Source: a virus. From it: a stretch of DNA of 64,000 nucleotides. Below are positions 8,356-13,952 of the stretch, in pieces. The notes under the pieces were generated by a model. The model saw only the letters and a list, made by a program, of their open reading frames with translations. It was not told the origin of the DNA and searched no databases. How positions within the stretch are numbered: position 1 is the first letter of the stretch; each line of letters opens with the position of its first letter. The stretch spans positions 62,001 through 126,000 of the IMG/VR virus record IMGVR_UViG_3300046507_000773; one strand, given 5' to 3'. The position numbers and the translations under genes were made by a program.

Positions 8356-8787
8356 ATGTTCGGTGTCTATGTCAACTTCAACGATCCAGAAATCGAGAAC
8401 TGCTGGCTGTTCCACGATGAGATGCCAGCGGGTCGTCACAACTACTATCTCTACGATACGCCGAATCATCCGTACCTGGTCGAGAAGCAGGAGCACGCCG
8501 AAGACATGATTCGTGCGATCGCTACCTTCTTCTCGTTCAGTGGTCCGGACTTCGATGCAGACCTCGTGTATCGTGGTCGCGATGAGCGCGTCTTTACTCC
8601 GAAGGAATTCGATTCGGTGCTCGAACGCCTGAACGAGGAAATTGACGCCATCCTCATCGATGATCCGGAAGCCATTGAAGAAGATGGTTTGGGAAGCGTG
8701 GAAGAACAACGCCAGCAAGCGATCAAGAAGATCGAGTTCACGATCGAGCAGTTCATGCACGTACCGGTGCAGATGTTCACTTTGTAA
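8356..8787 (+). CDS. Unknown acidic protein, 143 aa
   Basis: The product is acidic, with a beta-rich first half (YVNFND, WLFHDE, YYLYDT) and a helical, Glu/Asp-rich second half. GGAGGG in the end of the previous gene serves as ribosome binding site. It is the last gene before two hairpins at 8797-8841 and so closes the first transcript of the accessory block. No family recognised; small acidic phage proteins are sometimes inhibitors, but nothing here shows that. Confidence 0.6.
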   Translation: MFGVYVNFNDPEIENCWLFHDEMPAGRHNYYLYDTPNHPYLVEKQEHAEDMIRAIATFFSFSGPDFDADLVYRGRDERVFTPKEFDSVLERLNEEIDAILIDDPEAIEEDGLGSVEEQRQQAIKKIEFTIEQFMHVPVQMFTL

Positions 8788-8796
8788 GAACGTATC

Positions 8797-8841
8797 GGGG
8801 AGGGCAGGTGCCCTCTCCAATGCGCGTTTATGCCGCATTTT
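8797..8841 (+). terminator. Double hairpin, second one an intrinsic terminator
   Basis: The first hairpin pairs GAGGGC with GCCCTC (8800-8815). The second pairs AATGCG (8819-8824) with CGCATT (8834-8839) and runs directly into TTTTCT, which is the form of an intrinsic terminator for the plus-strand gene ending at 8787. Confidence 0.65.
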
Positions 8842-8869
8842 TCTAACCCACAAAAAGAAAGGCTTTACC

Positions 8870-8998
8870 ATGCAATCCGAATTCCAAATCGCCCAAGCTA
8901 AAATCGATCGTAACAACAAGATCGATTGGCCGCTCGTTGTCATCACCGTTGTTCTGGTTGTTGGCTGCATCTGGAAAGCTGCCCAGTTGATCGGCTAA
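8870..8998 (+). CDS. Small single-pass membrane protein, 42 aa
   Basis: The 42-residue product has a polar N-terminal 19 residues, then one transmembrane helix (WPLVVITVVLVVGCIW, about residues 20-35) and a short tail. It starts at ATG 8870 behind AAAGAAAGG. It lies between the terminator and the BPSL0067-like gene. Small single-span phage proteins can be lysis or superinfection factors, but nothing specific is visible. Confidence 0.6.
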   Translation: MQSEFQIAQAKIDRNNKIDWPLVVITVVLVVGCIWKAAQLIG

Positions 8999-9094
8999 TT
9001 CATTTAACCATTTTTTAAGGAGGTACCCGCAAGCCAACATTGATTCCTTCGATAGTGTCGACAGTTTGTTTGATTACTCGAATGGAGAAGTTTC

Positions 9095-9520
9095 ATGCCC
9101 CATATACTGAAAAACCCAGAAAAATACATAGGCCATGGTTTGGTCGGCGAAGGTAATTGCGTCGACTTGATCAAAGGCACTATCGACGACCTGAAGGAAA
9201 GGTCGACAGCTACTTGGAAGCCGGGTGAACTCGTGCTCGCTTCCAAGGATTTGAAGAAGGGCACCGCAATCGCTACCTTCTTGTGCGGCCGTTATCCCCA
9301 AGACGGCGTCACCGGCAAACATGCCGCAATTTTTCTGAGGTATTGGGGAAAGCCGAATCCCGATGGAACGTATAATTCCATCCTGGTCCTCGACCAGTGG
9401 AAATCTCGAGGAAATGCCATGACCCGCGAACTTCGAAAGACTGGTCGCACCGGCATGGCCTGCAGCGGAGGCATCTACGATGCTTCCAATACCCTAGATG
9501 CTTTCTACGTCATTGAGTGA
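9095..9520 (+). CDS. BPSL0067-family predicted peptidoglycan peptidase/amidase
   Basis: The 141-residue protein matches the BPSL0067 family, an NlpC/P60-like cysteine peptidase fold. It has a YIGHGLVGEGNCVDL start with candidate nucleophile Cys22, a KKGTAIATF segment (residues 54-62), GKHAAIFL with candidate His76, VLDQW with Asp100, and a terminal AFYVIE strand. Relatives cleave peptidoglycan and include type VI secretion amidase effectors. No signal peptide is present. GGAGAA precedes ATG 9095. The next gene, 7 bp downstream, encodes a secreted STY0301-like protein, a partner family that from memory often accompanies it. A lysis enzyme, exclusion factor or effector are all possible roles. 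Confidence 0.75.
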   Translation: MPHILKNPEKYIGHGLVGEGNCVDLIKGTIDDLKERSTATWKPGELVLASKDLKKGTAIATFLCGRYPQDGVTGKHAAIFLRYWGKPNPDGTYNSILVLDQWKSRGNAMTRELRKTGRTGMACSGGIYDASNTLDAFYVIE

Positions 9521-9527
9521 GGTTATC

Positions 9528-9995
9528 ATGAGCTTTCGTCAAATGGTCCTGCTGGTCCTTATCGCTTTAGCTTTGCCCTTTCTGGTGCTTCCCAGGAGCG
9601 CCTGGTCCCAAGAACTGGCACAAGAAGCAGTATCACAATGTCCCGCGGAATATCCGCGGCGCAGCGTCAAACTCCCCGATATGCCGAAAGGCTGGATGGG
9701 GAAGGTCAACTTCGAGCCGAAGCTGCAAAGTGCAGGAATCATCCAGGGCAATCCCTTTGCCCTAGGTGAGCTCGCACCGATTAGCGAGTACAAGAAAGAC
9801 GGGAAGACGTTCGCGTACTTCTCGAATTTCCCGGAAGGCTCGCAGCGCGATGTCTACCTGTCGTGCAACTACGGCTACCTCGGCGAGATCCAGCTCTTCA
9901 AGAAGCTGCCGGTCACCGTCAAGCAATGTACCTTCCAATACAAGGACGACACCGAGAATCATATCCTCGTCCTTGAAAGTCTCACCTGTAGTTAA
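9528..9995 (+). CDS. STY0301-like secreted protein, possible inhibitor of the 9095 product
   Basis: It starts at ATG 9528 behind GAGGT. A signal peptide covers about residues 1-27 (MVLLVLIALALPFLVL core, cleavage near SAWSQ). The mature domain holds conserved Cys residues: SQCPAEYP, LSCNYG, KQCTF and a terminal TC. It also contains a KGWMGK segment and a GNPFALGELAP segment. These features resemble STY0301-family periplasmic proteins, which are found beside BPSL0067 proteins. With the peptidase gene 7 bp upstream, the arrangement resembles an effector and its periplasmic immunity protein. Disulphides are likely in the periplasm. The inhibitor role is inferred. Confidence 0.6.
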   Translation: MSFRQMVLLVLIALALPFLVLPRSAWSQELAQEAVSQCPAEYPRRSVKLPDMPKGWMGKVNFEPKLQSAGIIQGNPFALGELAPISEYKKDGKTFAYFSNFPEGSQRDVYLSCNYGYLGEIQLFKKLPVTVKQCTFQYKDDTENHILVLESLTCS

Positions 9996-10002
9996 ACCCA
10001 TG

Positions 10003-10023
10003 CCCCGCAGTACCCCTGCGGGG
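10003..10023. terminator. Stem-loop after the peptidase/secreted pair
   Basis: An 8-bp stem, CCCCGCAG (10003-10010) with CTGCGGGG (10016-10023), has a 5-nt loop and follows the stop at 9995. There is no long T-run; AATAAA follows. It is probably a terminator or stability hairpin. Confidence 0.6.
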
Positions 10024-10030
10024 AATAAAC

Positions 10031-10045
10031 TTCCTAAGAAAGGAA
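10031..10045 (+). promoter_or_regulatory. Hairpin covering the ribosome binding site of the 10050 gene
   Basis: TTCCTAAGAAAGGAA is a perfect 5-bp inverted repeat (TTCCT/AGGAA) whose 3' arm is the ribosome binding site of the GTG start at 10050. The same 15 bases occur at 11202-11216 in the same position relative to a start codon. Confidence 0.55.
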
Positions 10046-10049
10046 AACC

Positions 10050-10619
10050 GTGTCGCACACTACTTCTATTCGTATCGAAACCGAAGGTCTCGGCCTCGGT
10101 CCTGCTGCAACTATCTTGAACGAAATGCGTGCAGCTTACGGCAACCCGATGCACGCTATCGGTCGCGCCATGAACAACCTCATCAATCGCATCACGAGTG
10201 AGACCCGTGACCCGGTTGCCATCGAACTGCGCTTCGATGAGAAAGGCTCGATCAATGCATTCGAGCAGTTCCGTTTTACCAAGCCCGGTAAGAAGGTCGA
10301 GTTCTACGTCGAATACAACAACGGCGGTGAACACGAATTCGATCGTGAAGTCAACCACAAGTTTATCGGTGGTCAACAATTCGAGACGCGCGCAATCGCC
10401 CTGATCGAAATGGCCAGTGTCGACAGTGATCGTGTCTGCACCGCTGGTATGTCGGCAATGATCCGCGGCTTCATCAACCAAGCATCGGTCTTCGCCCAGA
10501 AGCACTCCATCGCCGTGGACGACGATGGTGTTACGGTGGCTCTGTGGTTCAAGAACGACCGCGAGAAGATCGTCGGTATGATGGGCATCCACTTCCCTGG
10601 CCTGAAGGTGAAAGCGTGA
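10050..10619 (+). CDS. Unknown protein, 189 aa, paralogue of the next gene
   Basis: Translation starts at GTG 10050 behind AAAGGAAA. The 189-residue soluble protein has a helical N-terminus, a beta-rich middle (FDEKGSINAFEQFRF, VEFYVEYNNGG) and a C-terminal DDDGVTVALWF strand followed by a glycine-rich end. The next gene's product ends with a very similar arrangement (KDDKTSTIGLWF), so the two look like diverged tandem duplicates. The stop overlaps the next start (GTGA). No family recognised. Confidence 0.6.
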   Translation: MSHTTSIRIETEGLGLGPAATILNEMRAAYGNPMHAIGRAMNNLINRITSETRDPVAIELRFDEKGSINAFEQFRFTKPGKKVEFYVEYNNGGEHEFDREVNHKFIGGQQFETRAIALIEMASVDSDRVCTAGMSAMIRGFINQASVFAQKHSIAVDDDGVTVALWFKNDREKIVGMMGIHFPGLKVKA

Positions 10620-11155
10620 AGACTCACAACGAGAACCTCAACATTTCGTACGATCAGTTCGAGCCTGACGAACTTTTCTTCGTGTTTGCTCACAACTTCA
10701 TGCGAGCAGGTCTTCCTACCGCCATGCGTCAAGCGCTCGAAGCAGCGGTGGATGAACAGATTTTGCATGAAATGAAAGACCCCGAGTGCAAAATCGGCTA
10801 TCGGGCGACTCGCTCCACCTACGGTAAGGAGCAGCACCTGAACTACTTCGAAGAGTTCATCGTCAACCAGGCTCTGGGTGGTCGCATTCGCATATATGCG
10901 GAGTTTGCCAATGATCCTAATCATCGGATCGATGCAACTAAAAATCACATACTGATTGATGTGGATGAAAAATCATCCGACCAGCTTATGCCAATCATGT
11001 CTGAAATTTACCATACCTACTTGGAGGACATTGCCATGTTCTGGTCAAGTCACGCTGACAGCATCAGCTACGTCAAAGACGACAAGACTTCCACCATCGG
11101 GCTTTGGTTTGAACACGAGCACGGCAGGGCATTGGTGGCCGTAGAAATTAGCTAA
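10616..11155 (+). CDS. Unknown protein, 179 aa, paralogue of the previous gene
   Basis: The start is GTG 10616, overlapping the TGA of the previous gene, with GAAGGTG upstream; the longer frame would start deep inside the neighbour. The product has 179 residues, shares the C-terminal layout of the 10050 product, and contains FVFAHNFMRAG and IRIYAEFAND segments. Coupled translation suggests the two proteins act together, perhaps as a heteromer. A strong intrinsic terminator follows at 11164-11194. No family recognised. Confidence 0.6.
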   Translation: MKTHNENLNISYDQFEPDELFFVFAHNFMRAGLPTAMRQALEAAVDEQILHEMKDPECKIGYRATRSTYGKEQHLNYFEEFIVNQALGGRIRIYAEFANDPNHRIDATKNHILIDVDEKSSDQLMPIMSEIYHTYLEDIAMFWSSHADSISYVKDDKTSTIGLWFEHEHGRALVAVEIS

Positions 11156-11163
11156 GCAGTATC

Positions 11164-11194
11164 CCTGACGGGAATGGCTCTTGTCAGGTTTTTT
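11164..11194 (+). terminator. Intrinsic terminator
   Basis: CCTGAC (11164-11169) pairs with GTCAGG (11183-11188) and is followed at once by TTTTTTC. It closes the 10050-11155 transcript on the plus strand. Confidence 0.75.
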
Positions 11195-11201
11195 CTAATC
11201 G

Positions 11202-11216
11202 TTCCTAAGAAAGGAA
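11202..11216 (+). promoter_or_regulatory. Hairpin covering the ribosome binding site of the 11222 gene
   Basis: TTCCTAAGAAAGGAA repeats exactly the element at 10031-10045 and again places its 3' arm on the ribosome binding site, 5 bases before the ATG at 11222. It may limit initiation until melted by ribosomes or a regulator. Confidence 0.55.
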
Positions 11217-11221
11217 ACACC

Positions 11222-11728
11222 ATGAATACCACCATCAACAATGACGCCGTTGCCACCCAGCGCGAAATCCGTACCGACAGCGATCGTCTGTTTGCGGCGG
11301 TGTATGCCGCAACTGCTTCGATCGAATACAATGCTGAGTGGGCCAACGGCACCGGCTACTTGGGCGGCGCTACGTCGTACGAGAACCGTCACTTGGTTCC
11401 AATCGGCGAAGTGCGTCGTACCATCGATGACTTCGGTCGTCGCATCCTGCTCGTCGGTACTTTCTTCGGTCCGGCAGTCGTGTTCGATCGCTACGGTCCC
11501 AAAGAAAAGAACGGCGCCTACGTCTGCAACGTCAGCAACCAGCTGCGCGCCTGCGGTCTCGTGACTGGCTCGTCGGCATTGTCGTACAACGAGCTGATGG
11601 AAATCATCGGAAGCGAATACGACATCTCCTACGGCAACGTGGGTCAACGTGTCGAGAAGTTCCGTAAAGCAGTCACGCTGTACGAGCGTGTGGATGCTGG
11701 CCTCGAAAAACCCACTCCTCGCATGTAA
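11222..11728 (+). CDS. Unknown protein, 168 aa
   Basis: ATG 11222 follows AAAGGAAA. The 168-residue product is soluble, with mixed alpha/beta character, an N-terminal TDSDRLFAAVYAATASIEY helix and a central beta region (RILLVGTFFGPAVVF). Codon use is clearly biased to C/G third positions, which suggests good expression. It begins a short set of three genes ending at 12384. No family recognised. Confidence 0.6.
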   Translation: MNTTINNDAVATQREIRTDSDRLFAAVYAATASIEYNAEWANGTGYLGGATSYENRHLVPIGEVRRTIDDFGRRILLVGTFFGPAVVFDRYGPKEKNGAYVCNVSNQLRACGLVTGSSALSYNELMEIIGSEYDISYGNVGQRVEKFRKAVTLYERVDAGLEKPTPRM

Positions 11729-11734
11729 AATGCC

Positions 11735-12010
11735 GTGAAGCGCTTTCTTAAGTTTAGCGCTGTCCTCGTGTGCCTACTGCTCGTTGCAGTGGGCATCTTC
11801 GACATAGAGCTTTTGAAGTTAGTTCCTAGCTTCTTGGTTCTTTGGTATTTCTGCCCCCACTTCAACATTCTGGGTGGTAGTTGCGGGGATGAGATCGAAA
11901 TCATCCTGTACTTTATTTTCCAGCTCACGGTAACGGGAATTGGATTTTGGATTATTTACGCCATTTACATGGGAGCATGCGAATGGTGGAATGAAAGGAA
12001 AGTGAAATGA
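11735..12010 (+). CDS. Small membrane protein, 91 aa
   Basis: The frame opens at GTG 11735 without a clear ribosome binding site, so it probably depends on translation of the upstream gene 6 bp away. The product has two or three hydrophobic segments (residues 7-23, about 27-45, and 57-80) and a short basic tail. Its TGA overlaps the next ATG (ATGA). Base composition is more AT-rich than the neighbours. No family recognised. Confidence 0.5.
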   Translation: MKRFLKFSAVLVCLLLVAVGIFDIELLKLVPSFLVLWYFCPHFNILGGSCGDEIEIILYFIFQLTVTGIGFWIIYAIYMGACEWWNERKVK

Positions 12011-12384
12011 AAATCGTTGACCGTAAAACCTTCTTGGCCCTTCCCGATGGGACGGTGTTTCGCCGCTTTCTCGAGGGTACCATTCAGGAGACTCTTGAAG
12101 TCAAGGGAAATACCACCCGCGAAATGACGGATGATTTCGCCGGAGACTTCAACACCATGGAAGTCGGTGGCCGGATCGAGATGGAAGATCCGTCGAAAAG
12201 CGAGCATGTCGCGGCCGAGAAAGCGGCTGAAACCGGTGCGAGCCTTCCCATCATGTTCGACGGATGGGGACGCGACGGCGGCTACGACGAAGAAGAGTGG
12301 TACGCTGTCTACGAAGTCCAGGAGATGGCCGCCATGATCGCGATGCTGACCAAGTGCTATGACCAAGTTATGTTCGGTAAGTAA
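12007..12384 (+). CDS. Unknown acidic protein, 125 aa
   Basis: The start at ATG 12007 overlaps the previous stop and has AAAGGAAA upstream. The 125-residue acidic product begins with a KIVDRKTFLALPDGTVF pattern common to small phage proteins, and its acidic, aromatic middle includes DGWGRDGGYDEEEW. No transmembrane segment. It is the last plus-strand gene of the accessory block and faces the lysis operon across a terminator. No family recognised. Confidence 0.6.
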   Translation: MKIVDRKTFLALPDGTVFRRFLEGTIQETLEVKGNTTREMTDDFAGDFNTMEVGGRIEMEDPSKSEHVAAEKAAETGASLPIMFDGWGRDGGYDEEEWYAVYEVQEMAAMIAMLTKCYDQVMFGK

Positions 12385-12395
12385 TCCGGCATAAA

Positions 12396-12426
12396 GCCCA
12401 GTGACCCCTAACGGGAGTCACTGGGC
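12396..12426. terminator. Bidirectional terminator between convergent genes
   Basis: A perfect 10-bp stem, GCCCAGTGAC (12396-12405) with GTCACTGGGC (12417-12426), is preceded by CCGGCATAAA, the conserved left flank of this terminator family. It separates the plus-strand accessory block from the minus-strand endolysin operon. Confidence 0.75.
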
Positions 12427-12463
12427 GATTCAAATAGTCTACTCGACTATTTTTTTTTGCTTC

Positions 12464-13156
12464 CTACTTGTGCTTCTCAGCCCAGAGCTTGTCCATGGTG
12501 GCACGGAACTTGGGCATGCGAGCGTAAATGCGTCCTGGATATCGGCTGTTGATTTCGCAGAACGATTCACCGTAACCGGCTACCTTGACAGTCGCCTGGG
12601 GGCACTGGGTATCCAGATTACGATCCCAGAGCTTGGGATTGCAGTCCGGTTGTGAACGGCAGAGGCGCTGACGCTTTGCAACACTGCCGGCGCCGCCATT
12701 ATAGGCCGCTCCGTCGCATTTTAAAGCGTTGGTGCTGTCTGCCATCAAGATTGCACAAGAACGGTGCTGAGCCTTGTTTTTGAGGATTACAGCACGCATC
12801 TGGAAACGGACAGCTTGGCAGTCACGCCAGTTCCATTCAGCCAGGTCTTTGCTCAGCCGTTTAGTCTCGGCAAGTGCGTCGAAACGCACGTTACCTTTAA
12901 CGTCAGTGGCGAGCGTGAATTGACCCAGGCCACAACCCAGTTCACGGGAAGTCTTCAGCGTAGCCGTCGGTTTCCAGTTGCTTTCCTGGTCGATGAGGCC
13001 GGCCGGGAAAACGTAGTCTGGAATGTCGGGCCAGTACGTGATGGTTTCTTCCACCAGCTGGGGCAGAAGCTTCGGGGATTCACCGGGAAGCTTGACATCT
13101 GCCAGAGCAGTCGAACTCAGCAGTACGAGGAAGAAAGCGAGAAAAAGCTTCTTCAT
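12464..13156 (-). CDS. Endolysin, lysozyme-like transglycosylase with signal peptide
   Basis: The 230-residue protein starts at 13156 with a clear signal peptide (residues 1-19, LFLAFFLVLL core, ending ALA). It is followed by a lysozyme/SLT-type domain: AGLIDQESNW with catalytic Glu58, GLGQF (76-80) and AAYNGG. It would cleave glycan strands of peptidoglycan. Several Cys residues suggest periplasmic disulphides. phiKZ endolysin gp144 instead has an N-terminal peptidoglycan-binding domain and no such signal. The start overlaps the stop of the upstream membrane protein (ATGA), giving a holin-endolysin-like operon. Export by the host Sec system is inferred. Confidence 0.8.
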   Translation of the reverse strand: MKKLFLAFFLVLLSSTALADVKLPGESPKLLPQLVEETITYWPDIPDYVFPAGLIDQESNWKPTATLKTSRELGCGLGQFTLATDVKGNVRFDALAETKRLSKDLAEWNWRDCQAVRFQMRAVILKNKAQHRSCAILMADSTNALKCDGAAYNGGAGSVAKRQRLCRSQPDCNPKLWDRNLDTQCPQATVKVAGYGESFCEINSRYPGRIYARMPKFRATMDKLWAEKHK

Positions 13157-13536
13157 ACGAACTCGCACAGTTTCATGAGCACCCAGAAGCGCATGACGTA
13201 CAGGCCGATGTTCACCAGGTACACGACGAGGGTTCCGTGTTCGTGCGTCTTGAGGTCGTTGACCATCGCTTGGAAATCGATCTTCGGCGAGACGGCCAGA
13301 CGAATCCACAGCAGCGAGACTTCGAACCAGGTCATGATCGACACGGCGCGGAAGATGATGAGCAGTTCGGGGAACTTGCCCACGATGTCACTGCCACCGA
13401 AACGACCAGCTTGCACCAGCAGCTCGAGACAGAGGCCAGCCATCAGCGTCATGCCGATGAGCCAGAAGGAACGCACAGCGGTGCGCTTGAACATGCTACC
13501 GAATTTGGTAGCGAAGAACTTTTGGAAGAAATGCAT
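13153..13536 (-). CDS. Multi-span membrane protein, holin candidate
   Basis: The 127-residue product has three hydrophobic segments: about residues 22-42, 55-80 and 100-122. There is a basic N-terminus (FFATKFGSMFKR) and a short C-tail. AGGAG precedes ATG 13536, and the stop overlaps the endolysin start. A small three-span protein directly before an endolysin gene is the usual place of a class I holin, which would form the lesion timing lysis. If the endolysin is Sec-exported, it could instead act as a pinholin-like trigger. Identity rests on topology and context. Confidence 0.6.
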   Translation of the reverse strand: MHFFQKFFATKFGSMFKRTAVRSFWLIGMTLMAGLCLELLVQAGRFGGSDIVGKFPELLIIFRAVSIMTWFEVSLLWIRLAVSPKIDFQAMVNDLKTHEHGTLVVYLVNIGLYVMRFWVLMKLCEFV

Positions 13537-13545
13537 GGTGTACTC

Positions 13546-13857
13546 CTAACGGGGTTTAGTTGGGTTGGCAGAAAGCTTGCAATGGTCTTTCTGAAATTCA
13601 TCGAGCAGCTTACAGAGGACACATCCCCACATTCGCTTCTCTTGCATCGCGTAATAAGCGCGAGTGCTGATGTACTCGTTGAAGGAGCCATTGAGCAAGA
13701 CGTTACCCGTCAAGTCAAAGGCCTTGTAGATGTCCCACGCCTTGAGGGGGTTCCACAACGCAGCGCCCACGATCCGCAAAGCGGCCAGTGGGAGACAGGC
13801 GATAATGAACAGTCCCACCGCAAGTGCGACGAGGCGCATGCGAATCGCTTGAATCAT
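13546..13857 (-). CDS. Small membrane protein of the lysis operon, 103 aa
   Basis: ATG 13857 lies behind AAGGAG; the longer frame has no such site. One transmembrane helix (residues 8-30, LVALAVGLFIIACLPLAAL) is followed by a soluble 70-residue part containing a CVLC motif and a basic end. The stop overlaps the ribosome binding site of the holin-like gene. It may be a lysis regulator or antiholin; no family recognised. Confidence 0.55.
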   Translation of the reverse strand: MIQAIRMRLVALAVGLFIIACLPLAALRIVGAALWNPLKAWDIYKAFDLTGNVLLNGSFNEYISTRAYYAMQEKRMWGCVLCKLLDEFQKDHCKLSANPTKPR

Positions 13858-13929
13858 GGCGTTCTCCTTACAAAAAAAATGCCATAAAATGACGGTATTT
13901 TTTCCACCGGGAAATTGAACAGCATAAAC

Positions 13930-13947
13930 GGGGACCCGAAGGTCCCC
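13930..13947 (-). terminator. Terminator after the first tail fibre gene
   Basis: GGGGACC (13930-13936) pairs with GGTCCCC (13941-13947) around a CGAA tetraloop. On the minus strand it follows the fibre stop and leads into GTTTATGCTG, the conserved outer flank of the terminator family. Confidence 0.7.
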
Positions 13948-13952
13948 ATTCA

